The notes under the pieces are model-generated. The model was not told where the DNA came from. It did no database searches and saw only the letters and a program-made list of their open reading frames with translations. This document shows positions 1 through 9,940 of a stretch of DNA of 64,000 nucleotides, piece by piece. Position 1 is the stretch's first letter. Each line of letters starts with the position of its first letter. The DNA is taken from contig DJWL01000088.1 in NCBI GenBank assembly GCA_002441545.1, positions 154,958-218,957 of the forward strand. Direction: 5' to 3'. Source of the stretch: Flavobacteriaceae bacterium UBA6231. GTDB lineage: Bacteria > Bacteroidota > Bacteroidia > Flavobacteriales > Flavobacteriaceae. The position numbers and the translations under genes were made by a program.

Positions 1-2765
1 GTATTGTTGGTTTATTCAACCCAATTACTTTTGAATATTCTAATATACCAATAGAGGACTACCATAAATACTCTAGCTCAGGAAATATCAAACTGGTTCG
101 TGATAGTAGGGATAATACATTTTTATGTTTAGAAAAATATGAGCTCCTCTGGTATGATCAAGAAAATAATAAATTCACTAAAAATAACCTGCCAATTAAA
201 GTACCCGATGGGTGGCCGGTTAGTGATTTATATGAAGATACTTTAAGAGATGATTATTGGATATGCAGTGCTAAAGGTTTAGCAGTATATAATCATAAAA
301 ATAAATCCATCAATTACCACAATCACAATCAGGAAAAAATAGCATTTTTTGAAAATCAAAATTTGTTATTTGTATATAATTTTTATATTGACAAATCCAA
401 TACCTGGTGGATTTTTTACTGGGATTATAATCCTTTGGATGAAAGGGCTAAAATTATTCACTATGATCCTAAAAAGAATCAAGTTATTCCTGATACAATT
501 GACTTAAAGTCACATTTACCTGCTTATTATGAGTTATCTTGGGTTTTTGAAACTAAAAAGGGAAATATATGGTCTGGAGGACTAAACTCACTCCTTAAAT
601 ATGAGTCCGAATCAAAAGCATTAGTTCAATATAAAAAGTCTACTCCTTCAGATTTTGATATTAATTGCAGAAAAATAAATCAAATGTACCAAGATCGAGA
701 AGGTAACATTTGGATTTGTACAGATAACGGGATTTATATATTTTCTGAAGACAATGCTATCTTCAATTATACTTTTGATAAAAGTGAATTGAACAATAAT
801 TTAACGGTGACATCTCTACTTGAAACAAAAAATTCAAAAAATTGGATAGGAACTTGGGGTAATGGAATCTTTTTACTTGACAACCATATAAAGGAAATTA
901 AAAATAATCTATATGAGTCAATACCCATACAAAAGCATAAGCAATATTCTCAGATTTGGGATTTATGCCAGCATGAAGAATCGGGACTTATTTGGGCAGG
1001 TTGTCAAGGTGGCTTTTTAATGATTTTCAATCCAGACACAAATAAGCCTTTAGAACTATTGAACCTGCCAATATTTGAGAATTCAACAATTCGTCAGGTT
1101 CTGGAGGATAAAGATGGAAATCTTCTTTTTGGAACTCAAAGTGGACGCCTCATTAAGTGGACAAAAGGAAGTAAAATTATTAATGAAAGTTTTGAAATTA
1201 TTCATGAGTTTAATACCAGTATTTTTGTTCTTTATAAGGACAATGCAAATCGTATCTGGATTGGAACGCATAAGGCAGGTGTATATTTAATGGATCCTAT
1301 TGGGAAAAATGTGATTTCACATTTTATGGAAAAGCCTTATACAGATTTGCCTCCAATTGGACTTGGCATAGCTGATATTGAACAGTATAATGATAGTATT
1401 TATTTCGTCAGTAATGGATTTCTAAATATCATTAATTCTAATACTGGTGACTTTAAAACACTTACCCAATTAGATGGACTAGCAGGTGCAGAAGTCTCTA
1501 GAATGTTATTGGACAATAATGAAATTCTATGGTTCACTCATAACAACGGTATCGGAAGCTATAATCATGAAAAAAAAGTATTTGCTTCTTACAATGAAAG
1601 AAACGGAGTTATTTTCGGCAATAAATCAATTTTTAGTAAATTAAAAAAGAGAAATGGTGAGTTGTGGTTCGCTGGAGAAAATATATTATACAAATTTAAC
1701 CCTTTCCAACTAAATGTTGATAATGTTCCAAATGAAGTGACATTAACAGATTTTAAAATATTCAATAAATTCATTCCCCTTGACTCATTACTTTCATTAG
1801 ATAAAGTAAAACTGAAACCCGAACAAAATTCATTTACAATTTATTTTTCATCATTAAGTTATACACAGCAGTACAATCTTGTATATTATTATAAACTTGA
1901 AGGAGTAGATAACGAATGGGTTAAAGCAGGGCGTGAACTTGCTGCAAATTACACCGTTTTACCACCTGGTAATTATAATTTTAAAGTTAAATGTGTTAAC
2001 CAGCAAAGTGACAAATCTACTGGCATCACCTCTTTAAGTCTGTCAATTTTACCGCATTATTACCAAACTTGGTGGTTCACAATTCTTGTTTTACTTGCTG
2101 TGAGTATTTTAATATATTTTATTTATCATCAACGCATTAACAAGTTATTGGCTGTTGAACGTATAAGAACTAAAGTTGCTCGTGATCTTCATGACGATAT
2201 TGGCTCAACTTTAAGCACAATAAATATCCTAAGCTCAATGGCAAAAAGTAAAATGATTACAGATCCTGTTAAGACAAGTTCATATATAAGTAAGATAACA
2301 GATAATAGCCAACAAATGATGGAGGCTATGGATGATATTGTGTGGAGTATAAAACCAGATAATGACAGCATGCTAAAAATTGTAGCTAGAATGAGGGAAC
2401 ATGTCTCAGGAATACTTGAACCAAAAGATATAGAAATTAATTTCAATATTGAAGAAAGAGTACTTGATATTAGATTAAATATGGAAGCAAGACGTGATGT
2501 ATTTTTAATATTTAAAGAAGCTGTAAATAATATAGCTAAATATTCTTCTTGTAGTAAAGCGGACATTGAGTTAAAATACAAGAATCATAAGCTTATAATG
2601 ATTGTAAAAGATAATGGGAGAGGATTTGAAGTGCTTGAAGCAGATGGAGGAAATGGTTTAGGAAACATGAAAAAGAGAGCAGAGTCATTGCAAGGAATAA
2701 TAGAAATAAAAAGTCAACAAGGTTTTGGCACGGAAGTTATTTTAAATATTCCTGTCAATACATGA
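1..2765 (+). CDS. Two-component sensor histidine kinase with beta-propeller sensor (5' end cut by window)
   Basis: The reading frame is open from base 3, so the gene starts upstream of the window; an in-frame TTG at 363 is not a credible start. The first two thirds carry repeated propeller blades of the Reg_prop type (for example GNIWICTDNG and NRIWIGTHKAG). A Y_Y_Y domain follows (YYYKLEGVDNEW, then LPPGNYNFKVK), one membrane helix (about 2063-2130), and a HisKA_3 dimerisation domain with the phospho-accepting His in DLHDDIGS (codon 2190-2192). An HATPase domain ends the protein (DNGRGF, GNGLGNM). Family knowledge: such proteins sense periplasmic ligands, often glycans, and phosphorylate a LuxR-type regulator. 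That partner is encoded 61 bp downstream. The ligand cannot be read from the sequence. Confidence 0.93.
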   Translation, partial: IVGLFNPITFEYSNIPIEDYHKYSSSGNIKLVRDSRDNTFLCLEKYELLWYDQENNKFTKNNLPIKVPDGWPVSDLYEDTLRDDYWICSAKGLAVYNHKNKSINYHNHNQEKIAFFENQNLLFVYNFYIDKSNTWWIFYWDYNPLDERAKIIHYDPKKNQVIPDTIDLKSHLPAYYELSWVFETKKGNIWSGGLNSLLKYESESKALVQYKKSTPSDFDINCRKINQMYQDREGNIWICTDNGIYIFSEDNAIFNYTFDKSELNNNLTVTSLLETKNSKNWIGTWGNGIFLLDNHIKEIKNNLYESIPIQKHKQYSQIWDLCQHEESGLIWAGCQGGFLMIFNPDTNKPLELLNLPIFENSTIRQVLEDKDGNLLFGTQSGRLIKWTKGSKIINESFEIIHEFNTSIFVLYKDNANRIWIGTHKAGVYLMDPIGKNVISHFMEKPYTDLPPIGLGIADIEQYNDSIYFVSNGFLNIINSNTGDFKTLTQLDGLAGAEVSRMLLDNNEILWFTHNNGIGSYNHEKKVFASYNERNGVIFGNKSIFSKLKKRNGELWFAGENILYKFNPFQLNVDNVPNEVTLTDFKIFNKFIPLDSLLSLDKVKLKPEQNSFTIYFSSLSYTQQYNLVYYYKLEGVDNEWVKAGRELAANYTVLPPGNYNFKVKCVNQQSDKSTGITSLSLSILPHYYQTWWFTILVLLAVSILIYFIYHQRINKLLAVERIRTKVARDLHDDIGSTLSTINILSSMAKSKMITDPVKTSSYISKITDNSQQMMEAMDDIVWSIKPDNDSMLKIVARMREHVSGILEPKDIEINFNIEERVLDIRLNMEARRDVFLIFKEAVNNIAKYSSCSKADIELKYKNHKLIMIVKDNGRGFEVLEADGGNGLGNMKKRAESLQGIIEIKSQQGFGTEVILNIPVNT

Positions 2766-2826
2766 TTTTCACATATTTATGTGTGTTTTGATTGTTAATC
2801 AATTTGTAATTTTGTAACAAAAAATC

Positions 2827-3459
2827 ATGATAAGAGTGCTAATTTACGAAGATAATCCACAGCTAAGAGAAGGCTTAACAATGCTCATAGATGGAAGTGA
2901 AGGGTTTAATGTAGTGGCTTCTTACAAAAACTGTAACAATATTTTAAGCGAATTAAAAACATGGGAACCAGATGTTCTTTTAATGGATATTGATATGCCT
3001 GGAGTAAATGGAATAGAAGGGCTCAAAAAAGTAAGAGAAATTAACCAAGAAGTTAAGATTTTAATGCTTACTGTTTTTGATGATAATAAAAACGTATTTG
3101 AGGCCTTAAAGAATGGGGCTAATGGTTATTTGTTAAAAAAAACACCACCAGCAAAATTGTTGGAATATATTGGAGACGTAGCTTCAGGTGGAGCACCAAT
3201 GACTTCATCTATCGCTACACAAGTTCTTAAAATGTTTTCAGAATTACCTCAACAATCAAATAACGAATATAATTTAAGCGAACGTGAAAAACAGGTTTTG
3301 CAATTTCTTGTAAATGGTTACAGTTATAAAATGATTGCTAATGATATGTTTATAGCCATTGATACGGTTCGTTCTCACATAAAAAAAATCTACGAAAAAC
3401 TTCATGTAAACAGCAAGAGCGAAGCTGTGGCTAAAGCCTTTAAAGATAAATTACTATAA
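2827..3459 (+). CDS. Response regulator, NarL/FixJ (LuxR-type HTH) family
   Basis: This 210-residue protein has an N-terminal receiver domain and a C-terminal LuxR-type helix-turn-helix. The acidic pair is E8/D9, the phospho-acceptor is D54 in LLMDIDMPG, and the conserved Lys lies in GYLLKKTPP. The DNA-binding part begins near residue 145 (LSEREKQVLQFLVNG) and includes DTVRSHIKKIYEKL. It sits 61 bp behind the HisKA_3 kinase on the same strand, so the two form a cognate pair by context. Targets are unknown; the secreted aspartyl protease downstream lies beyond a terminator and need not be one. Confidence 0.95.
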   Translation: MIRVLIYEDNPQLREGLTMLIDGSEGFNVVASYKNCNNILSELKTWEPDVLLMDIDMPGVNGIEGLKKVREINQEVKILMLTVFDDNKNVFEALKNGANGYLLKKTPPAKLLEYIGDVASGGAPMTSSIATQVLKMFSELPQQSNNEYNLSEREKQVLQFLVNGYSYKMIANDMFIAIDTVRSHIKKIYEKLHVNSKSEAVAKAFKDKLL

Positions 3460-3473
3460 ATAGTTGTAGAAGG

Positions 3474-3514
3474 AAGCAAAAAAGATGTGATTTAAATTCA
3501 CGTCTTTTTTGCTT
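3474..3514 (+). terminator. Intrinsic terminator after response regulator
   Basis: A 17-bp stem (3474-3490 paired with 3498-3514, one G-T pair, 7-nt loop) is rich in A on the left and T on the right. It lies 14 bp after the response-regulator stop and could work in both directions. Confidence 0.85.
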
Positions 3515-3591
3515 TAGGGTTCAACTTTCACTCTTTTATGCGATTGCAGAACATGTAATAACATCTTTTATTTGCTGAGATAATTTAAAAA

Positions 3592-4764
3592 ATGAAAAAT
3601 CTAAAAGCACTCTGTTTGGTGGTAATGATTTGTTTCTTTTGTAAAGCTCAAGAACAACCTATTGCCATTGTCCCACTTTTACAGCAAGGAGTACATACCT
3701 TTATTAAAGTTAAAATAAATAATTCTGATAAAAGTTATGTATTTCTATTTGATACTAGAGCTGGTTCATCTGTAGCGTCTTTATCATTAGCAGATGAAAC
3801 TAAATTAATCAAATCAAGTGAAGAAGTTGTTTTAGAGACTGCCGGAGGTGTTAGCACTGTGCCTATTTCACATGACAACATGTTGCATTTAGAAGGTTTA
3901 GATATCAATAACATAAACTTTTATATAGATGATATTTCGCATATAACTTTTCAAGGGGAAAAGTTGGATGGTGTTATTGGTTATGAATTATTAAAGGATT
4001 ATGTAACTCTTTTAAATTATGAAAAGAATCAATTAGAGTTTTACCCATCTAATACTAAGGCTTTTGATACTTACAATTCGGTACCTTTTACACTAGTTGA
4101 AGATTTACCAACGGTAAGTTTAAGTTTTACTACAACAAGTGGTAAAACCTTTGCTGGAAATTTTTATTTTGATTCTGGTGCCGGTTTTTCTTTGAGCGTC
4201 AATTCTTCATTTGCAGAAAAGCACAACCTTTTAAATGAATTTGATAAAAAAACCAAAATTCCAGTTATGGATGCCTCAATGTCCAATAGTTTTGAAAATT
4301 ATATGGCAACTCTTAATCAATTAACATTGTTAAATTATTCATTTAATGATTTACCAATATCTGTTTCAATGGCGAAATCAGGAGCCTCTTCATCTGAAAA
4401 AATAGATGGAATTTTAGGAATTGATATTATTAAAAGATTCAATGTGGTTTTGGATTATAAAAAAACTAGCCTGATTCTTTTTCCTAACAGTCATTATAGC
4501 AATCCGTTTAATTTCAATTTAACTGGTTTAAGTTTAAAACAGAACAAAAACGAAATTACAGTAAATTATGTTACTGAAAATTCACCTGCTTCTATAGCAG
4601 GTTTTCAAAAAAATGATATTATTATTGGTATTGATGGAATGACTTGTGAAAACACTTCAGATGCTAGAAAAATATTAAATGATTCCAATAAAACCTTTAC
4701 TGTTGAGATTAAAAGGAGAGACAAGAAGGAAACATTATCTTTAAAACCCAAAAGATATTATTAG
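3592..4764 (+). CDS. Secreted retropepsin-like aspartyl protease with C-terminal PDZ domain
   Basis: The protein has 390 residues and begins with a signal peptide (LCLVVMICFFCKAQ). Two aspartyl-protease half domains follow. The first has FDTRAGSS (D54), where the usual motif is DTGA, and the second has FDSGAGFS (D194). Both halves carry the downstream ILGxD/VIGYE-type motif (GVIGYELL, GILGIDIIKRF). From about residue 305 a PDZ domain is recognisable (ENSPASIAGFQKNDIIIGIDG). The family is common and poorly characterised in Bacteroidota; the protein is expected in the periplasm or at the surface. The Gly-to-Arg change beside the first catalytic Asp could reduce activity. Terminators lie on both sides, so it is probably transcribed alone. 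Confidence 0.88.
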   Translation: MKNLKALCLVVMICFFCKAQEQPIAIVPLLQQGVHTFIKVKINNSDKSYVFLFDTRAGSSVASLSLADETKLIKSSEEVVLETAGGVSTVPISHDNMLHLEGLDINNINFYIDDISHITFQGEKLDGVIGYELLKDYVTLLNYEKNQLEFYPSNTKAFDTYNSVPFTLVEDLPTVSLSFTTTSGKTFAGNFYFDSGAGFSLSVNSSFAEKHNLLNEFDKKTKIPVMDASMSNSFENYMATLNQLTLLNYSFNDLPISVSMAKSGASSSEKIDGILGIDIIKRFNVVLDYKKTSLILFPNSHYSNPFNFNLTGLSLKQNKNEITVNYVTENSPASIAGFQKNDIIIGIDGMTCENTSDARKILNDSNKTFTVEIKRRDKKETLSLKPKRYY

Positions 4765-4797
4765 AGTTTAATAATTTGATCTTAATATGATTTGAAT

Positions 4798-4828
4798 AAA
4801 AAGATGTGAATTTTTATCACATCTTTTT
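4798..4828 (+). terminator. Intrinsic terminator after aspartyl protease
   Basis: A perfect 12-bp stem (4798-4809 with 4817-4828, 7-nt loop) is followed by further T residues. It lies 33 bp after the protease stop. The rest of the 303-bp gap up to the cytochrome start at 5068 is very AT-rich and shows no other recognisable element. Confidence 0.85.
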
Positions 4829-5067
4829 ATTTTTTTGAAGATGATTTTCACATTTTCATGTTATTGTCAAACTTCGATATTGATATGTTCTTTGTATCCT
4901 TAATTTAATATATCAATTTATAAATACAAGTAGTAAAAATATTTTAATAACACGAAAAAAAGAATAGTAAACTATATAAAAAATAATAAATATTGTAACA
5001 AAGTTTTATGACTGCCGTCATTACATCTGTTAGAAAACAATCATTAATCAAAAAAACGAATAAAATC

Positions 5068-5643
5068 ATGAAAAACAACATTTTTAAATTAGTTACAGCA
5101 GTTACAGTTCTAATTATTTTAGGATGCAATAACTCAAACAATGAAAAAAAAGATTATCAGAACAAAGCAACCGTGCAAGATCAAATAACAAGAGGAAAGT
5201 ATTTAGTAAATACCATTGGATGTAATGATTGCCACTCTCCCAAAATCATGACAGAAAAAGGTCCTATTCCAGATCCTAACAGGTTGTTATCCGGGCATGA
5301 TTCAAATGAAGCATTACCTCCTTTTAACCCAGAAACAGTTAAAGGTTATGTTTTGTTTAACATGAACAGTACGGCAGTTGTAGGTCCTTGGGGAACATCT
5401 TTCGCTGCAAATTTAACTCCAGACGCGACAGGTATTGGGTCGTGGTCTGACGAACATTTTTTAAGAGCTATGAAACAAGGAAAGTATAAAGGCCTTGAAA
5501 ATAGCAGACAACTATTGCCTCCTATGCCATGGCCTTCCTACTCACAAATGCCTGATGAAGACATCAAAGCCATTTTTGCATATTTAAAAAGTATAAAACC
5601 TGTTGAAAATATAGTTCCACAGCCAATAGCCCCACAAATCTAA
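5068..5643 (+). CDS. Lipoprotein c-type cytochrome (monoheme)
   Basis: I choose the ATG at 5068 (191 residues) over an in-frame ATG at 5008 because it places a lipoprotein signal at the N-terminus (MKNNIFKLVTAVTVLIILGC, with Cys as the lipidation site). One haem motif CNDCH lies near residue 53, within a segment YLVNTIGCNDCHSP typical of class I cytochromes c. A likely distal Met ligand is in LLPPMPWPSY. The C-terminal helix (MPDEDIKAIFAYLKSIKP) is also characteristic. The protein should be anchored in the periplasm and carry electrons; its partners are not evident from neighbours. The ORF upstream of the chosen start lacks any domain. Confidence 0.88.
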   Translation: MKNNIFKLVTAVTVLIILGCNNSNNEKKDYQNKATVQDQITRGKYLVNTIGCNDCHSPKIMTEKGPIPDPNRLLSGHDSNEALPPFNPETVKGYVLFNMNSTAVVGPWGTSFAANLTPDATGIGSWSDEHFLRAMKQGKYKGLENSRQLLPPMPWPSYSQMPDEDIKAIFAYLKSIKPVENIVPQPIAPQI

Positions 5644-5740
5644 AGTATAACTCCATTTTTATTATAGATATAAACTCCCCTTTTGGAGCCAGACTATTTA
5701 TGTCTAAAAATAAAAAAATCATTTAATTATAAAACTAACA

Positions 5741-7034
5741 GTGAAATATTTAGTGCTACTTATGTGTATTCTTTTATCTCAAATAATACAATCTCAAAGC
5801 TTGTTTAAAAAGATAAAGGAAACCACTAAACAAACTTCAGAAAACGTTATTTTAAATAAGGCAGAAGAGAAAACCACAAATACTTTAGACAGTGCTTTTT
5901 CTAAGAAAAAACATAAAAAGTCTTCAAAAAATGAAGATAAAATAGCACATCAAACAGATTCGGTAAAGCCAACTTTTTTAAAGCAATATTCTAAGTTCGT
6001 TTTTACTCCTGGAGAAACGGTTGTTTACTACAGGGATTTTGTAGAAGACAATATAGGAGAACTCCCAACGGGTTGGAACATCAATGGATCTGGCGAGGTG
6101 GTAACTTTTAATAATCTATCTGGAAATTGGTTAAAATTAATGCAGAATTCAACCTTTTTAACAGATAACACGTCTTTATTTGAAGAAAACTTCACAGTAG
6201 AATTCGATCTAATGTTTAATAGCCTTGGAGATGAGATTGCCTAATTATCCAGCTTTTTATTTTGGTTTTCTTTCCTCTGGGGAAAAACCTTCTAATCACA
6301 ATTCGCTTTTAGGGTTTCCTGATGAAGATTTCTTGACTAAGGTATATTTAGGATTGATTAAGGATGGTAATGGAAACTCAATATTGCAGCTTGAAAGTTT
6401 AGAAAACGGAAGTGAATATTTTAAAACAGAAATAAAAACTTTTCCAAAATTGGAAAAGATTGTAAATAAACCTGTTCATATATCTGTACAAGTCCAAAAA
6501 GAACGTTACAGATTGTTGATCAATGAAAACAAAATCTTTGATCTCCCAAAAGCTATTGCATTAAATCATAAGATAAATCAACTGTATTTTCAAGTGAGTG
6601 ATATTGGTTTGTCTGATGAAAACGTTGGAGTTTTCATTTCAAACATCCGTGCAGCAAAAGGAAACCCAGATCTACGAAAAAATCTTTTAGACAAAGGGTC
6701 ATTCACTACATCAGCCATACTTTTTGATACCGATAAAGCAATCATTAAACCAGAGTCTTATGGTATTTTAAATGAAATAGGAAATATCCTTAAATCAAAT
6801 CCAGAATTAAAGATTGAAATTGTTGGACATACTGATAATGTTGGTACAGAAAGCGAAAATCAAATTCTCTCAGAGAAAAGAGCAACTTCAATTAGCACCT
6901 TTTTTAATACTCAATTCAATATTAAAAAAGAACGTATGAAAACCTCTGGTAAGGGAGAAAAGTTTCCTATTTCAGACAATAATGCAATAGAAGGAAAAGC
7001 CAAGAACAGACGTGTAGAATTTATAAAAATTTAA
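5741..7034 (+). pseudogene. OmpA-family protein gene split by a +1 frameshift
   Basis: Two overlapping frames together encode one protein of about 430 residues. The first (5741-6244) starts at a GTG with a signal peptide (LVLLMCILLSQIIQSQS), continues through a low-complexity Lys/Ser/Thr stretch, and reaches GETVVYYRDFVEDNIGELP and FDLMFNSLGDE before TAA at 6242. The second frame (entered near 6236) continues with LPNYPAFYFGFLSSGEKP and ends in an OmpA-like peptidoglycan-binding domain (FDTDKAIIKPES, GHTDNVG, KNRRVEFIKI). Skipping a single base near 6236-6237 joins them. This may be a true pseudogene, a sequencing error, or a gene expressed by slippage; no classic slippery site is visible. 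If intact, the product would link the outer membrane to peptidoglycan. Confidence 0.82.
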
Positions 7035-7051
7035 TAATTAATAGTTAAATT

Positions 7052-7861
7052 ATGAACTTAGAAAGAGTAAGAGACAGAATTCAATACTTTGGTAAATTTA
7101 AACCCACATATGATGTTTTAAATAATTTGCAAAAGCAGTTTTTATTGCATGTTCCTTTTGAAAACCTTGATATTCATTTAAATATCCCTTTAGACTATTC
7201 ATCATCACATATTTATAATAAAATTATTGAACGGCATAGAGGTGGCGTTTGCTATGAAAACAATAGTCTTTTTTATGACATTTTGAAAACTATTGGTTTT
7301 CAAGTAGATTTTATAAGTGGTGAAATGTTTAAGGGACTACCGCTTAAAAATGATTTAAACCATATGCACATGGCCTTATTGGTTCGTATTGATGATGAAA
7401 TTTTCTTGGTTGATGTGGGTAATGGCAAATCATTTGGTAGTCCTATTCCTATATTAAAAAAGGCATATTCAAAAGGAGAAGACTCACATTACATAGTTAA
7501 TGATTTTCAGGATATTAAAGCATTGTATTTTAAAGATTCCAATAGGAAATTAACCCCTAGATATGTTTTTGATCTGTTTCCTAGAAAGCGAGAAGACTTT
7601 AAACAAGCTTGTGTCTTTATAGAAACCTCACCAGAATCGGTTTTCCTTAAAGGAACATTAGCTTCAATTTATCAAGAGGAAGGGAGAATAACCTTAACCG
7701 GTCCAAAGCTTATTAGTACTAAGGGAGAAAATAAATTGGCTACATCAATATCTTCAAAAGAAGAGCTGAACACCATTTTAAAAAGTGAGTTTAAAATTGC
7801 TTTAGAAGATTTACAACTTGAGTTGTTACATAAAAAAACAGCAGAAACCCTCATACTATAA
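7052..7861 (+). CDS. Arylamine N-acetyltransferase (NAT) family
   Basis: The 269-residue length fits the family. The catalytic triad is visible: Cys67 in RGGVCYENN, a His in NHMHMALLV (probably H106) and Asp121 in LVDVGNG. These enzymes move an acetyl or other acyl group from CoA to arylamines, hydrazines or related amines in the cytoplasm. The gene starts 17 bp after the broken OmpA gene and is followed closely by the unknown secreted protein, so it may be co-transcribed with them. The physiological acceptor is unknown. Confidence 0.92.
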   Translation: MNLERVRDRIQYFGKFKPTYDVLNNLQKQFLLHVPFENLDIHLNIPLDYSSSHIYNKIIERHRGGVCYENNSLFYDILKTIGFQVDFISGEMFKGLPLKNDLNHMHMALLVRIDDEIFLVDVGNGKSFGSPIPILKKAYSKGEDSHYIVNDFQDIKALYFKDSNRKLTPRYVFDLFPRKREDFKQACVFIETSPESVFLKGTLASIYQEEGRITLTGPKLISTKGENKLATSISSKEELNTILKSEFKIALEDLQLELLHKKTAETLIL

Positions 7862-7889
7862 AAAAGCAAAATTTAAAACAAACATCATC

Positions 7890-9059
7890 ATGAAATTATC
7901 ATTCACAATTTTATTTTTAATAATCACAAACAGTATTTATTCACAACAATCAAAACCATCAATACTAGGAAACGTAGATTTTTATGCACTATTAAAATCT
8001 GCTCCCGTATTGCAATCAACTCCAGAAGCTGCTTTTGAATACGCTTGTAATAAAGATATCAATTGTCAAGGTGATTCGCAACTGGAAACTCAGTATGAAA
8101 ATTTTAAGAAAAAGATGGAAATGTACTCCAATCAATTAGCGTCTTCGCTTAAGTCCAAAGCTCAAGACTTTTATGGTAAAAAAGGACGTGAAGGATTGTA
8201 TAACGATTCAAAAAAACAAGTAAACCAAAATGAATTGATACAACAAATGGGTGGAGTAGATAAAATTAGCCAAATGAGTGAAAAAGAACGAGAGATAGCA
8301 GCTAAAAAAGCGCTTGCCATAAACACTTCAGCTTCGACATTTAGTCCCTTTTCTCAAGCAGAAATGCAACGTATGATTAATGACTCTGAATATGCTAAGC
8401 AAATGGCAGTGAAGTATAATAATATGACTGAAAAACAGAAAGCGGATTTAGTTAAAAATCAACTAGAAACAAAGAATGTTGATGTATCAAATAGTGAATT
8501 TGAAATGCAATCAAAGCAAAAACAAAATGCTAAAAACACAATAGACATTAACTCATTTGTTAGCAAGAACTTTTCTAAAATATCAGAAGCTTTTAAAACC
8601 TATAATTCAACCATTGAAAAATTACGAAAAACAACTGGTAATCATGATGAATTGAATAAAAGTTATTCAGAATTATATAAAAAAATACCTCTGATAGTTA
8701 TGGGAGAAGGAAAAATTCCTGATCCAAAAAAGGTAAAAGATTTAAATATCAAATACGCATTAAAACACAAGGAAAGAGCCTCATTGGAACTTTCACAAGT
8801 GCAAGTTGAGTACAAGCATTTAATAAATAGTGTCAATGAATCAACTAATGATTACTATTCTTTTTTAGATAAAAATGAATATCGAGTAAATAGTAAAATG
8901 CAGAGTATATATACCGGTACAAATACAGAAATGTCATTAGCTCAAATTGAATTAAATATTGGTGAGTCCATAAGTAAGATTGCAGAAATAAGTTATTCTG
9001 AAAACTCAACAGCTTCAGGACATGAACAACACTATCAATACGTTTTAAATGAAAAATAA
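7890..9059 (+). CDS. Hypothetical secreted coiled-coil protein
   Basis: I choose the ATG at 7890 (389 residues), which gives a clean signal peptide (LSFTILFLIITNSIYSQQ). An open frame extends to 7818 inside the preceding gene but adds only a Lys-rich stretch. The mature protein is highly charged, rich in Lys, Glu, Gln, Asn and Ser, and likely largely alpha-helical with coiled-coil segments (for example around SQMSEKEREIAAKKAL and EKQKADLVKNQL). Two Cys lie in a short loop (YACNKDINCQGD). I do not recognise a family. It lies just upstream of an outer-membrane barrel gene on the same strand. Confidence 0.7.
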   Translation: MKLSFTILFLIITNSIYSQQSKPSILGNVDFYALLKSAPVLQSTPEAAFEYACNKDINCQGDSQLETQYENFKKKMEMYSNQLASSLKSKAQDFYGKKGREGLYNDSKKQVNQNELIQQMGGVDKISQMSEKEREIAAKKALAINTSASTFSPFSQAEMQRMINDSEYAKQMAVKYNNMTEKQKADLVKNQLETKNVDVSNSEFEMQSKQKQNAKNTIDINSFVSKNFSKISEAFKTYNSTIEKLRKTTGNHDELNKSYSELYKKIPLIVMGEGKIPDPKKVKDLNIKYALKHKERASLELSQVQVEYKHLINSVNESTNDYYSFLDKNEYRVNSKMQSIYTGTNTEMSLAQIELNIGESISKIAEISYSENSTASGHEQHYQYVLNEK

Positions 9060-9091
9060 ATTATAATCTATTATCAATCAAAATCACAATC

Positions 9092-9772
9092 ATGAAAAAA
9101 AGAATCATTTTAGCAGCAATAACTTTATCAAGTATTTCATTAAAAGCTCAAATTAAATATGGGGCACAGTTACACGGAACATTAAATACGGCATCATTTA
9201 CAGCAGAAGTAGATACATCACCAGAAAAAAACTGGAAGTTTGGATATGGAGGAGGTCTATTTGCCGAAATTCCAGTTTCAAGCGCATTTTATTTAAGAAC
9301 ATCTATAAATTACCTACAAAAAGGAGCTAAAGTAATAGAAGATTTTATTATTGGAGAAGGAAGTACTGCTACAGAAGAGTCACGCATGAATCTAAGTTAT
9401 ATAGAATTACCTGTATTATTAATGTACAATATAGGTGATAATTCAAACAAATGGTATATGGGTGCAGGCCCGTCTTTTGGATATGGTATTTCTGGTAAAA
9501 TAGAAGTATTTCAAACCACTCATATTGGTTCTCAAACCCAAACAGAGTTTTATGATGCAAAAGCTTTTAAAGATATTGAAGATGGTGGTGCTGGATTTAA
9601 GCGTTTTGACTTTGGACTTAATGCTGTAGTAGGCATGCATGTTTTAGAAAAAGGAATGATTCAATTAGGATATATTCATGGCTTATCAAATATTGCTAAT
9701 AAAGATGATTTTCAAGGTAATAAGTTTAATAATAGAAGCATAATGTTAACCTTGGGTTATAGGTTTAAGTAA
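9092..9772 (+). CDS. Outer membrane beta-barrel protein (PorT-like)
   Basis: The 226-residue protein has a signal peptide (IILAAITLSSISLKAQ). The mature part alternates aromatic and polar residues and ends in the beta-signal-like LTLGYRFK. Segments such as FAEIPVSSAFYLRTSINYLQKG, shortened here by family comparison to the pattern of alternating strands, and YIELPVLLMYNIG are typical of the OMP_b-brl_2/PorT barrel group common in Bacteroidota. The gene begins 32 bp after the secreted coiled-coil gene and the two are probably one operon. Its specific function is not known. Confidence 0.85.
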   Translation: MKKRIILAAITLSSISLKAQIKYGAQLHGTLNTASFTAEVDTSPEKNWKFGYGGGLFAEIPVSSAFYLRTSINYLQKGAKVIEDFIIGEGSTATEESRMNLSYIELPVLLMYNIGDNSNKWYMGAGPSFGYGISGKIEVFQTTHIGSQTQTEFYDAKAFKDIEDGGAGFKRFDFGLNAVVGMHVLEKGMIQLGYIHGLSNIANKDDFQGNKFNNRSIMLTLGYRFK

Positions 9773-9940
9773 AGCAATGAGCATTATGAAAACAAAATTA
9801 ACAAAAGCGATATGAGTGTTTTTACTTGCTATGCTCTTTTTTAGTTCATTACTATTTATCTTAGTCGTTTTTTAAATACTTACTAGGAATCCATAAACTA
9901 ACTTGAATTCAAAAATTTTAAAAATTTTGCAATACCTCTA

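Noticed and set aside
6225..6244. Programmed +1 frameshift in the OmpA gene
   Set aside because: No slippery codon-stop pair like that of prfB and no obvious stimulatory element; mutation or sequencing error is simpler.
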